Below are positions 24,852-32,963 of a DNA stretch of 32,963 bases, one piece after another. Where the stretch lies: positions 1 through 32,963 of the forward strand of contig CAYMEV010000031.1 in the NCBI GenBank assembly GCA_964389675.1, read 5' to 3'. Under the pieces are notes generated by a model. It had not been told where the DNA came from. It was given only the letters and a program-made list of their open reading frames with translations, and did no database searches. The translations under genes were made by a program, and so were the position numbers. Within the stretch, counting starts at the first letter, position 1, and each line of letters starts with the position of its first letter. Source of the DNA: CAYMEV01 sp964389675 [NCBI: uncultured Candidatus Sumerlaeota bacterium] (GTDB lineage: Bacteria; CAYMEV01).

Positions 24852-27800
24852 CTATTTTCCCCCAGTTTTTAATATGCCAATCCTTTTTGAATATCTGTAT
24901 TTTGGTATCTTTCTGTAAAGATACCTGTAGGTACTTAATGCCTGTTTTCTGTGCTCTTCCTTCCTGCCCAGCAGATACATTTCATAATACAGGTCTGCCT
25001 TGATCTGCCTGCTTAATCTATTATCAAGCATCTTAAGCATCCCTTGAAGTGCTTTTTCTTTGTCTTCTCCGGCAGTTATGAGATGTTTCTGTATTTCTGT
25101 CCTTAAGATAAATTCAGTGCTGAAAGCATCTTTTGCAATTTTCTCTGCCTCATAATTGAACAATTCTGCCTTATCAATATTCCCCAAATGCAGGCAGATC
25201 TGCGATTTCCTCAAGAGGGATTCTATAGCAGGGCGGTTAAGCTGTTTTATTTCCCTGCTTATTCTGATCGATTTGTCAAAGCAGATCAATGCCTTTTCAT
25301 AATCTGCCATATCATAGTAGATGTTCCCCATGTTCCAGTTTGCTATTGCGACCCCTGTCCTGAAATTGAGGCTTCCTGATATGCTTTCCTTTTCTTCGAA
25401 GCATCTCAGTGCCCTTTTATAAAAGCCCTGGTCATAGAGAAGGTTTCCGATATTTCCCACAGCAATCCCTATTCCACCTTTATGGCCTATTTCTTCCGAT
25501 ATCTTTTTGAATATCCTGTAGCATTCCATTGCTTTTGGGTAATTGCCCTTTTCATGGAATGCAGATCCCATATTGCCTGTTGCCCTGCCATATCCAAGCT
25601 TATCACCGATCTCATGTGCTATATCTCTGTATATGCTGTAGTGCTCTATTGCCTTACTGAATCTGCCGAGAACATTGTAGGCATTACCCATGTTTCCGGA
25701 TGCATTTGCCAGTTCCTGTCTGTCATTCAGCTCTTCGGATATCTTTTTCTTGATCCTGTAATATTTTAGGGCCTTATGGTGCTTCTCAAGACGGAAATAT
25801 GCATTCCCTATGTTTCCGATATCTATTCCGAGCCCCCTTTTATCACCTATTTCTTCTGAAATTTTCCTGCTTGTTTTATAGCATTCCAGTGCTTTTGAGT
25901 ATCTGCCCAATGACAGGTATACATTTCCCATATTTCCTGTTGCAATGGCGATGCCATGTTTATTTAGCATTTCCTCCGATATTTTTAGCCTCTGCTTATA
26001 ATTTTCAATAGCCTTCTCATAATTTCCAAGACGGTAATATGCATTGCCTATATTCCCCGTAGCCCTGGCGATTGCTTCTTTATCTCCGCATTCTTCGGCC
26101 TTTTCCCTGCTCTTTCCATAGCATTCCAGGGCTTTATGATAATCTCCAAGCACAAGGTAAATATTCCCCATATTATTGAGCGCTTTTGCTATGCCTGGTG
26201 TATCCTTATATTCATTAAAAATATCCATGCCCTGTTCATAATAACAGAGTGCTTCCTTCAGTTCCCCCCTTGATTGCCTCAGCCAGCCATAACCAATGCA
26301 TGATTCAGCCAGTAAACTGTAGCTTTCAATTTCTGAAGATAATTTTATGCATTCCTTGTATATTTCCTCTGATTTTGACAGTTTTCCAGTCAGGTCTAAT
26401 ATCTCTGCAATTTTTATTTTTAATTCAAGCTCTTTTTCTTTATTTAGTTCTGGATTTTCTCTTTGAAGCTTAAGGGCTCTCTCATAATGCCTTATGGCTT
26501 TATCGTTAAAATATGATTTTTTTGCACTGTCTCCGCACTTTTCATAATAATATACAGCTTTCTTTATATTGCCTGCTTCTGAATAATGATATGCTATCTC
26601 TTCATCCCATTCAGGGGATGCTATTGACTCGAGCGCCTGTGCAATAAAAAAGCTGATTTCAGCTTTGTTCTCTATGCTTTTCCTTATCTCATCCTTCAGG
26701 GTGGTGCTGCTGTATGAGTAATAGACTGAATTACCTGTATAACCTGCCTGAATTATTTCCAGGTATTCCAGTTCCAAGAGCACCGCGGCAGTATCAACAT
26801 CTGCTATCCGGCCAATGAACATTTTTAGCATTTCAATGCTGATATCCACCCTTATAAGGGATAATATTTTCAGGATTTTTCTCTTGTTTTCATCAGAGAA
26901 GAGTATCTTCAGCCTGCTTCTCATAATATCCAGTATGTTTTGCGGTATGCATATCTTATTGACTGGCTTTGTTAATTGCCACAGCTTTTTGTTCTTTATG
27001 ATTATGTTCTTTTCAATGAGAGATTTGATAAGCTCTTCAAGGAACTGGGGGTTGCCTCCTACCTTTTCCTTTATCGATGAGACTGATTCCCTGATACTTC
27101 TGTCTATGAACATGGTGCCGAATACATTCTCAATATATTCATTTACACCTTTTGTGTCCAGCGGGTAAAGGTCGTACTTTAATACCCCTTCCCTGGCAAG
27201 GATGTCAGCAATGCCTGAGCTGGCATCCAGCCTGTTCTCATTGATATTGGCATATAACTGGATTTTCCGTTCACTGCCGTCCTGCAGGTTTAATCTGTGC
27301 AGGATATTTTTCAGAATATATCCTGATCCCTCATCGATCCATTGAAGGTCATTGAAATATAGAAGGACATTCCTTTTAGCATTCCTGGCAAAATCAATAA
27401 TATATTCTGTGATATTCTGGACAATTATATCGTGCAGCAATTTTGGATCGGCAGTAATTTCAGAGGTTATATGCGGGAGCAACCTTGAATTTCCAGGAAG
27501 GATAATTGCTAAATGATTTGCGTAGATCTTCAATAGTGCATTATTCGAGAATGTTATAAGCTGTGATACTATTTCACATATACTCTTATATTTTCTTATC
27601 TCTCCTTCAAAGCAATTTGATTCAAAAAAAAGAATATTATTCAGCCTGCAGTATTTTTTGAATTCCTGGAATAGCCTTGTTTTTCCTATACCGGCAGGCC
27701 CGCTGAAGACCAGCATGCTTCTGCTGCCTTCCGAAAGCAGGTTCTTCTTGAGTGCATTTAATTCTGAAATCCTGTTGGCAAATGAATTTCCAAGGACATA

Positions 27801-28643
27801 GCTTTCTTTAGTCCTGCTTGTTTCGTATTCATAATCACAGCCTGTTTTTTCATTGATATCCGAGATTACTTCAGAGCATGCAGAGTATCTGTCGCTGATC
27901 CTGTATGAAGTCATTCTGCTGATAATTGAACGAAGTGCTTCATTCTTTATATTCTGAAGCCTTTTTTCATGGAATTCCAGGAAATCATCACTGCTTTCAA
28001 GCAATTTGACAATCGTTTTGAAACTCTTGTGGTTCTGGTCATAGAACCTGACTCCTGATACCATCTCATAAAGTACTATCCCGGCAGAGAATATATCCAT
28101 TGCAGGGCTGATTTTCCCATGCAGTGTCTCGGGCGCAAAATAGGGCAGAGTCCCCCTTATGTGATCTTCACGCTGGACTGAACCAGAAAGCCCAAAATCC
28201 AGAAGTTTCACAATATCTTTTATAATAATTATATTTTTAGGCTTTAAATCCCTGTAGATAATATTCCTGCTGTGTATATATTCAAGTGCCCTTAGTATCT
28301 GTACAATAATATCAATTTTTTCTTTTCGCCCGGCTTTATAATCGGAAAGCAGCTTTCCTTCAAGGTGTTCCAGAACAATATACAGGACATCTTCATCCTC
28401 CCCGAATTCATAGACCCTTGTGAGATTCGGGTGCTTAAGCCTGGTAAGGATCTCATATTCGTTTCTGATGCTGTCCTTGCCTATATCCTTTAGCCTTTCT
28501 ATGATATCGCTTCTGATTGTTTTAAGGGCAAAAAGCATATTATCCTTCAGTGTGTCCTCGACCAGGTATACAAGTCCGACTCCACCCTCACCCAGCTTTC
28601 TAATGACCCTGTATCGGTTATTTATATAGATTATTTCAGCCAT
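24852..28643 (-). CDS. Ser/Thr protein kinase - STAND ATPase - TPR protein
   Basis: A 1263-residue cytosolic signalling kinase. The Hanks-type kinase domain (about 10-265) is complete: glycine loop GEGGVG (18-23), Lys41 in FALKT, catalytic loop YRDLKPKN (130-137, Tyr instead of His), DFG (149-151), activation segment GTLPYFAPE ending at E172. It should be active. A STAND/AAA ATPase follows (Walker A GPAGIGKT 315-322; Walker B LLYFNDLQWID about 427-437), then a helical region and about eleven 40-residue TPRs (about 740-1180), and a C-terminal segment shared with the cyclase proteins. The ATPase and TPR parts are clearly related to the gene at the right edge. Phosphorylation targets are unknown; the cyclases and the PilT-like motor are speculative candidates. 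Confidence 0.9.
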   Translation of the reverse strand: MAEIIYINNRYRVIRKLGEGGVGLVYLVEDTLKDNMLFALKTIRSDIIERLKDIGKDSIRNEYEILTRLKHPNLTRVYEFGEDEDVLYIVLEHLEGKLLSDYKAGRKEKIDIIVQILRALEYIHSRNIIYRDLKPKNIIIIKDIVKLLDFGLSGSVQREDHIRGTLPYFAPETLHGKISPAMDIFSAGIVLYEMVSGVRFYDQNHKSFKTIVKLLESSDDFLEFHEKRLQNIKNEALRSIISRMTSYRISDRYSACSEVISDINEKTGCDYEYETSRTKESYVLGNSFANRISELNALKKNLLSEGSRSMLVFSGPAGIGKTRLFQEFKKYCRLNNILFFESNCFEGEIRKYKSICEIVSQLITFSNNALLKIYANHLAIILPGNSRLLPHITSEITADPKLLHDIIVQNITEYIIDFARNAKRNVLLYFNDLQWIDEGSGYILKNILHRLNLQDGSERKIQLYANINENRLDASSGIADILAREGVLKYDLYPLDTKGVNEYIENVFGTMFIDRSIRESVSSIKEKVGGNPQFLEELIKSLIEKNIIIKNKKLWQLTKPVNKICIPQNILDIMRSRLKILFSDENKRKILKILSLIRVDISIEMLKMFIGRIADVDTAAVLLELEYLEIIQAGYTGNSVYYSYSSTTLKDEIRKSIENKAEISFFIAQALESIASPEWDEEIAYHYSEAGNIKKAVYYYEKCGDSAKKSYFNDKAIRHYERALKLQRENPELNKEKELELKIKIAEILDLTGKLSKSEEIYKECIKLSSEIESYSLLAESCIGYGWLRQSRGELKEALCYYEQGMDIFNEYKDTPGIAKALNNMGNIYLVLGDYHKALECYGKSREKAEECGDKEAIARATGNIGNAYYRLGNYEKAIENYKQRLKISEEMLNKHGIAIATGNMGNVYLSLGRYSKALECYKTSRKISEEIGDKRGLGIDIGNIGNAYFRLEKHHKALKYYRIKKKISEELNDRQELANASGNMGNAYNVLGRFSKAIEHYSIYRDIAHEIGDKLGYGRATGNMGSAFHEKGNYPKAMECYRIFKKISEEIGHKGGIGIAVGNIGNLLYDQGFYKRALRCFEEKESISGSLNFRTGVAIANWNMGNIYYDMADYEKALICFDKSIRISREIKQLNRPAIESLLRKSQICLHLGNIDKAELFNYEAEKIAKDAFSTEFILRTEIQKHLITAGEDKEKALQGMLKMLDNRLSRQIKADLYYEMYLLGRKEEHRKQALSTYRYLYRKIPKYRYSKRIGILKTGGK
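25104..26426 (-). repeat. About eleven tandem 120-bp units encoding 40-residue TPRs
   Basis: The TPR array of the kinase protein uses the same unit as cyclase copy 2 (GNMGN.Y..LG.Y.KALECY....KISEEIGDK.G.A.A). The first two and last units are diverged; the inner ones are close to consensus. Confidence 0.85.
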
Positions 28644-28659
28644 TTCTGATATTATTAAC

Positions 28660-28720
28660 CTGAAATGGATTTTATACTAAAGCAATATAGCTGTCCAAAT
28701 TAAAAAATAATTTATCAAAA
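28660..28720 (-). promoter_or_regulatory. Candidate promoter for the kinase gene
   Basis: On the - strand, TATAAA follows TGGACA with a 15-base gap, about 35 bases ahead of the kinase start codon. It lies in the 121-base gap to the divergent + strand gene. The spacing is short, so this is tentative. Confidence 0.3.
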
Positions 28721-28752
28721 ATAACATTAATTTTATGCTCAATAGCAGGAAA

Positions 28753-28758
28753 GGGAGG
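28753..28758 (+). promoter_or_regulatory. Ribosome-binding site fixing the ATG at 28765
   Basis: GGGAGG lies six bases before ATG 28765. The earlier in-frame ATG at 28735 has no such site, and the site itself would fall inside its coding sequence. Confidence 0.8.
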
Positions 28759-28764
28759 TTGATC

Positions 28765-29736
28765 ATGGATAAAATCCTTCTTGAGAACATTGGAATTACG
28801 CATTCATTCCTTAATAATCTGTATTCAGGATTCCAGGGAAGATTTGTATTTCTGAACATTCTGAGACAGCTTAATTCCACTCAGTTTAACCCTGAAAAAG
28901 CTGATATGACAAAAGCTATCCTTGATAAACTCGGCAGGTGGGCGCAGGAAATATGGAAGAATAATCCGATCATCCATAAACCCGGCACAGGGCCCCTCAC
29001 TGCAGAAGCAGAAGAAACGTTTAAAATAGCAGAGATATGCAAACAGGACCTGCTGAATATGTCTAAAGGGATGAAAGCGATATTTGCAGAAAAGGACTTT
29101 TCAAAAGATCCTGAAAATGTAAAATACCTGGTATCCTGCCTGGGCTGTCAGAGCTATGCGAGGGACCATTTTATCAAAGGGCTGGTGTACTATTGTGATC
29201 ATTTTAAGTTTGAACAGGAAGCAGACCGTTACAGGCAGCATCTGATATCCACCCAGAATGGCATTAATCTGACATATTACTATCTGGAGAAGGTCGGGGA
29301 TGATAGTTTTAATAAGGACTCTGGGTTTTATTTAAAGCTTTTATTAAATACCATAAGATTACCCCAGATATTTGCTGCACAGGTTCAGGATATCAATATG
29401 TGTTTTGGAAGGTATAGAGGAAATATTGATTACATCCTTTTCGGTATTTCGGACAGCGAAGCTGAAAGATGGTCAAAAGCCGGAATTGAGCCTTCTATGG
29501 CATGCTACTGGCATGCGAATGATTTTAATCCGGAAGAAGCGCAGAAATGGATCAAAGAAGGTTTCTCTTCTCCTGGATATGCCGGTGACTGGAAGCTTAG
29601 AAATATTGAATTGAAAGATGCTATAAAATGGCATGATGCTGGCTATTCACCTGAAAAAGCACATATTAACCTGCTTATGGGCACTCCCGACCCTGAGATA
29701 GCTAAGCAATGGGATGAAATCAGCAGAAAACAGTAA
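28765..29736 (+). CDS. Unknown protein with short C-terminal helical repeats
   Basis: I do not recognise this 323-residue, probably cytosolic protein; it has no signal peptide or membrane segment. The N-terminal two thirds look alpha-helical, with a Cys pair in VSCLGCQSYARDHF. The last 95 residues contain three and a half repeats of 26-27 residues with the pattern EA..W..AG..P..A: SDSEAERWSKAGIEPSMA, NPEEAQKWIKEGFSSPGYA, ELKDAIKWHDAGYSPEKA, and a partial DPEIAKQWDE. These look like small helical hairpins that could bind a protein partner. It is divergent from the kinase gene and sits between two kinase-type paralogues, but a functional link is not shown. Start chosen by its ribosome-binding site. 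Confidence 0.75.
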   Translation: MDKILLENIGITHSFLNNLYSGFQGRFVFLNILRQLNSTQFNPEKADMTKAILDKLGRWAQEIWKNNPIIHKPGTGPLTAEAEETFKIAEICKQDLLNMSKGMKAIFAEKDFSKDPENVKYLVSCLGCQSYARDHFIKGLVYYCDHFKFEQEADRYRQHLISTQNGINLTYYYLEKVGDDSFNKDSGFYLKLLLNTIRLPQIFAAQVQDINMCFGRYRGNIDYILFGISDSEAERWSKAGIEPSMACYWHANDFNPEEAQKWIKEGFSSPGYAGDWKLRNIELKDAIKWHDAGYSPEKAHINLLMGTPDPEIAKQWDEISRKQ

Positions 29737-29883
29737 GGATATACTATTAAAATTGAAAGGCATAAACAAAATAATTTCTAATATTCTTGACCTCTATTCT
29801 GCAGAGTGCGAGAGTTTGATGTTGTTCTTGATTATTATCATGCTTTTTTTATAATCACGGACACCAGTACCTGTAAGAAAAGC

Positions 29884-29890
29884 AGGAGGA
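29884..29890 (+). promoter_or_regulatory. Ribosome-binding site fixing a TTG start
   Basis: AGGAGGA lies four bases before TTG 29895. The TTG start places Glu12 of the product at the position of the catalytic Glu12 of E. coli MTA/SAH nucleosidase, supporting this choice. Confidence 0.75.
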
Positions 29891-29894
29891 GCAG

Positions 29895-30566
29895 TTGAGC
29901 AGATTAATTGTATTCCCCATAAAAAAAGAAAGGGATTATTTTCAGGGCTTTCTGGCTGATGAAGGCATAGCCTCAAGAATAATGCCCTGCAGAAGGACCG
30001 GGCATATATTATTCCTGCCGGATCTTGATGCATTTCTTGCTCTTGGCGGCCATGGCAAAACTCAATTTAGCCTGCAAACTCAGTATTTTGTGAATACCTT
30101 GAATGATATATCAGAGATATTCTGTATCGGTTCAGCAGGAGCGCTTCATCCATCCCTGAAGATACGGGATGTCGTAATTGGGACAAAAACGGTCGAGCAT
30201 GATTATATAGAAGGATTTTCAAAAAATGCTTCCTTGCCGTCTTTTGAAAGAAGCATTGTACCAAGGAGAAAAATTAACAATAAAACAGGGCTCTCATTTT
30301 GCATCCATGAAGGCATAATTGCCAGCGGGGATGAGGATATTGTATCAATTGAAAGGGCTGAACAGCTCCTTGAGAAAACTGGTGCAGTTGCCGTTGCATG
30401 GGAAGGGGCAGGGGGCGCAAGAGCTGCCCTGTTCAGCCGGCTGGGATTTGCGGAGATAAGGGGGATAACAGATAATGCAAGGCATGATGTCCCTGACAGC
30501 TTCAGTAAAAACCTTCAGGGGGCAATGCAGAATACTGCCCAGGTATTTTTGGATATTTTTACATAG
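29895..30566 (+). CDS. Nucleoside phosphorylase/nucleosidase-family enzyme (MTAN or futalosine hydrolase-like)
   Basis: A 223-residue cytosolic enzyme of the PNP/UDP phosphorylase superfamily, expected to cleave the glycosidic bond of a purine nucleoside such as 5'-methylthioadenosine, S-adenosylhomocysteine or a futalosine-like compound. Seen: FPIKKERDYF with Glu12 at the general-base position, FCIGSAGALHPSLKIRDVVIGTKTVEHDY (about 76-104) matching the 'GvAGgl.p.lk.GDvVi...v.hD' block, AVAWEGAGGA with Glu170 (ribose-binding Glu), and EIRGITDNA with Asp193, the catalytic Asp. The TTG start is supported by AGGAGGA. It lies 158 bases after the repeat protein in the same direction and converges with the right-hand paralogue gene. 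Which nucleoside it uses cannot be told from sequence. Confidence 0.78.
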   Translation: MSRLIVFPIKKERDYFQGFLADEGIASRIMPCRRTGHILFLPDLDAFLALGGHGKTQFSLQTQYFVNTLNDISEIFCIGSAGALHPSLKIRDVVIGTKTVEHDYIEGFSKNASLPSFERSIVPRRKINNKTGLSFCIHEGIIASGDEDIVSIERAEQLLEKTGAVAVAWEGAGGARAALFSRLGFAEIRGITDNARHDVPDSFSKNLQGAMQNTAQVFLDIFT

Positions 30567-30579
30567 AAGATTTCTCAAG

Positions 30580-30599
30580 TTATCCTTAAATATGGATAA
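30580..30599. terminator. Small dyad between convergent genes
   Basis: TTATCC and GGATAA form a perfect six-bp inverted repeat around eight bases, in the 40-base gap between two convergent genes. AT-rich and without a good T tract, so its role as a bidirectional terminator is uncertain. Confidence 0.3.
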
Positions 30600-30606
30600 A
30601 TATTAT

Positions 30607-32963
30607 TCAGGAAATATTTTCCAGTTCGTCAATTATAATCTTATACTGGAATTTAGGTATTTTAGAATAAAGAGCCTTGTATAATCCGGCTGCAGATTTC
30701 CTGCATTCATCCATGCCGTCTATCTTATACAGGGTATAATAGACCTGCGCCCTCTCAGAATCGTCAATTTTGTCCGAAAGCATCATTAAAAGCGATTTTA
30801 CAGCTGTTGTTCTGTCATTATATGACATAACCATATGATTCAGAAGTTCGGATCTGAAAATGAATTCACGATTTTTGAGGGTATGGGCTGTCTTCGTAGC
30901 CTCCCTGCTGTATTTCAGAGCTTCATCTATATTATTGGAAAGCAGGAGTCCTCTGGTTTTATCAATAAGGGATTCAAAGTATAATGTATTCTGTATCTTC
31001 ATCCCTTTGAGTATCTTTATGGCATTTTCAAGCTGTTTCAATGCCATATCAGGCCTGCCAAGGTCAAGATAGAGTTTTCCTGCATATGCTGATGCCATCG
31101 CTTCTTCTTCTTTGTTCCCTGTTTCTTTTGCAATATTATGAAGCAGGTTGTAGCATTCCAGAGCCTTGTCAAATTCACCGAGAGAATAATAAACCAGTCC
31201 GATATTAGCTTCAGCGATACCTGTCCCCTTTGTGTAGCCGGTCTCCAGGCATATTTTCCTGTCGATCTCATAGCATTCCAGGGCCTTTGCATACTGGCCT
31301 GTGGAATTATAGACAACGCCCATATTACATGATGTTCTTCCTATTTGAATCTTATCCCCGATCTCCTCGAATATTTTCATTGCCTGCTCATAATGGTCTA
31401 ATGCTTCCTGATACTTATTTAAGGATACATAGATATTTCCTATATTTCCTGAGACTTTTCCAAGCCCCCTCTTGTCTTCAATTTCCTTGCTTATCTCTTT
31501 CTGAAGTTCAAGATATTCAAGAGACCTATCATATTGCCCGAGTGCATAATATACCCCTGCGATATTTCCAAGAACACTTCCAATGTCCTTTTTTTCACCA
31601 TAGGATTCAAATAAATCCCTGGAAATCTCATAATACTCAAGTGCTTTGGCATATTCGCCAATATCAAAATAGGTAAGGCCTATATAACCTGCTGAAGAAG
31701 CCATTATCCTGTTATCAGCCGTGCTTCCAGCGAGTCTCATTGATTCTTCAAGGTAGGAGAGTGCGTCTGCATAGCATCCCCTTGTCCTCTTCCTGTTCCC
31801 TAAAAGCATGTATGATTGTGTCAGGAGCTGTTTATTGCCAGCCTCAGCTGACCTTTCCGCGCATTCTCTGTAAATTTGCTCTGATTTTTGCCATTCTCCC
31901 AGTATGTCAAGTATCTTCCCTGTTTTTATTCTGATTTCTATGGCCCTTTGGGGGGATTGCACTGAGCTTAAAGCAGTTTTGTAATATTCTATTGCCTTAT
32001 TGTTGAAATAATTATTGCCTGCAATATCAGCGCATTTTTCATAATAATATGAGGCTTTTTCATTATTGCCGCCGGACAGAAAATGGTAGGCTACCTCTTC
32101 AATATATTCATCATCACTTGTTTCCAGTGCTTCTGCGAGGAATAAGCTCATTTCCCTTTTATTTTTTATACTTTTTCTTATCTGCTCCTTCATGATATTG
32201 CTGGTGAAAGAGTAGTAAACTGTATTCTTTTTCTCTATTGACTGAAGGATCTCATGATTTTCCAGCTCCAGGAGCACTTTTGCCGAATCTGAGAAAGCAG
32301 TTTTTTCGATTATATATCTTAATGATGCTATATCTACCTCAGTTCTGAGCAGGGACAGCAATCCAAGGATTTTTTTCTTGTTTTCATCTGACAAGATCCT
32401 TTCAAGCCTCTTTTTAATGATCTCATTAATATTAAATGGGACATCAACTTCATCAATCGATTTTAGCAGTTTCCAGTATGTTTTGTCTTTAATTATTATT
32501 CCCTTGTCAATAAGAGACCTTAAAAGCTCTTCCAGAAAAAGGGGATTGCCTCCATACTTCTTTCTGATATCCGGTACAGCTTCCTTAATGGAGATATCAA
32601 TGAAATTTTTTCCAAATATTTTTTCAATATATTCATATACACCACTTTCATCAAGGGGATACAATGAATATCTTAGCGCATTCCCATTGTCCATTATTTT
32701 GCTGAGGTCTCTGCCATTAAGCTTATTCTCATTTATTACAGCACAAATGCATATTTTAGTTTTTGGATCTGTATTGAGCCTGTGCAGGAGGTTTCCTAAT
32801 ATCATTTCAGAACCTTCGTCAATCCAGTGCAGATCATTGAAGTATAAAATTATGGGAATGTCCCTGCTGAACTGAAGAAGGTAATCTGTAATATTACCGA
32901 TTATCAATTTCTGAATTATTTCAGGTTTATCAGATATTGCATGCTTCTGGTATTTTGAAAGAC
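30607..32963 (-). CDS. STAND ATPase - TPR signalling protein, N-terminus outside the window
   Basis: A partial gene: the frame stays open to the right edge, so the N-terminal part is missing. About 784 residues are visible. They align well with the kinase protein at 24852-28643: Walker B PIILYFNDLHWIDEG, then KYGGNPLFLEELLRSLIDKG, DENKKKILGLLSLLR, VAYHFLSGGNNEKASYYYEKC, followed by about nine 40-residue TPRs and the shared C-terminal segment (AQVYYTLYKI, LYKALYSKIPKFQYK). By analogy the missing part should hold Walker A and a Ser/Thr kinase domain, but a different output domain cannot be excluded. Two + strand genes separate it from the kinase gene. Paralogy is clear; the kinase assignment is inference. 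Confidence 0.8.
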   Translation of the reverse strand, partial: LSKYQKHAISDKPEIIQKLIIGNITDYLLQFSRDIPIILYFNDLHWIDEGSEMILGNLLHRLNTDPKTKICICAVINENKLNGRDLSKIMDNGNALRYSLYPLDESGVYEYIEKIFGKNFIDISIKEAVPDIRKKYGGNPLFLEELLRSLIDKGIIIKDKTYWKLLKSIDEVDVPFNINEIIKKRLERILSDENKKKILGLLSLLRTEVDIASLRYIIEKTAFSDSAKVLLELENHEILQSIEKKNTVYYSFTSNIMKEQIRKSIKNKREMSLFLAEALETSDDEYIEEVAYHFLSGGNNEKASYYYEKCADIAGNNYFNNKAIEYYKTALSSVQSPQRAIEIRIKTGKILDILGEWQKSEQIYRECAERSAEAGNKQLLTQSYMLLGNRKRTRGCYADALSYLEESMRLAGSTADNRIMASSAGYIGLTYFDIGEYAKALEYYEISRDLFESYGEKKDIGSVLGNIAGVYYALGQYDRSLEYLELQKEISKEIEDKRGLGKVSGNIGNIYVSLNKYQEALDHYEQAMKIFEEIGDKIQIGRTSCNMGVVYNSTGQYAKALECYEIDRKICLETGYTKGTGIAEANIGLVYYSLGEFDKALECYNLLHNIAKETGNKEEEAMASAYAGKLYLDLGRPDMALKQLENAIKILKGMKIQNTLYFESLIDKTRGLLLSNNIDEALKYSREATKTAHTLKNREFIFRSELLNHMVMSYNDRTTAVKSLLMMLSDKIDDSERAQVYYTLYKIDGMDECRKSAAGLYKALYSKIPKFQYKIIIDELENIS
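30853..31935 (-). repeat. About nine tandem 120-bp units encoding 40-residue TPRs
   Basis: Same 40-residue unit as in the kinase protein and cyclase copy 2, with more variation between units (for example GNIGNIYVSLNKYQEALDHY, CNMGVVYNSTGQYAKALECY). Confidence 0.8.

Noticed and set aside
28735-28764. Upstream ATG for the repeat protein
   Set aside because: The strong ribosome-binding site at 28753-28758 points to ATG 28765.
31230-31676. Open + strand frame of 148 codons opposite a TPR array
   Set aside because: Such frames recur opposite the TPR arrays because the coding unit itself is repeated; no independent gene signal.

Overview
The window looks like a chromosome segment of a Gram-negative bacterium of moderate-to-low GC. 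Exported proteins, an LpxR-type outer-membrane beta-barrel and relaxed lipobox-like N-termini indicate a double membrane. Very large cyclase/kinase-ATPase-TPR proteins and heavy use of AGG/AGA arginine and ATA isoleucine codons would suit a spirochaete-like lineage, but this placement is a guess from gene style; there is no rRNA or marker gene to prove it. I see no tRNA, rRNA, CRISPR array, insertion sequence or prophage.

Left part (1-6813, all + strand): an orphan periplasmic solute-binding protein, an unknown exported protein with a G8 tract, an LpxR-family lipid A deacylase, a membrane methyltransferase of the phospholipid N-methyltransferase type, a sulfotransferase-like protein and a beta-lactamase-fold serine hydrolase with a C-terminal membrane domain. 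Several of these probably act on the cell envelope.

Middle part (6897-14095): a GAF-domain protein and a 1476-residue tandem-cyclase/STAND ATPase/TPR protein on the - strand. Divergent from the latter is a + strand protein joining a canonical cyclic-nucleotide-binding domain to a PilT-like pilus ATPase. This pairs a likely cAMP source with a likely cAMP-responsive motor. Then (14357-20256, + strand) come an exported C69 dipeptidase, an exported DUF3160 protein, and a GNAT acetyltransferase overlapping an alanine/ornithine-racemase-like enzyme behind a consensus promoter.

Right part (20290-32963): three more giant signalling proteins on the - strand: a second tandem-cyclase protein, a Ser/Thr kinase-ATPase-TPR protein, and a paralogue of the kinase protein cut by the window edge. 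Two + strand genes (a short-repeat protein of unknown function and a nucleosidase-like enzyme) lie between the last two.

The main finding is the family of four giant proteins. All share a STAND-type ATPase, a long TPR array (in three of them built of exact 40-residue units) and a similar C-terminal segment; the N-terminal output domain is either a tandem class III cyclase or, in the one kinase whose N-terminus is visible, a Hanks-type kinase. The cyclases resemble mammalian soluble adenylyl cyclase (ADCY10) in domain order and active-site distribution: the first cyclase domain keeps the two metal-binding Asp, the second keeps the transition-state Asn and Arg.
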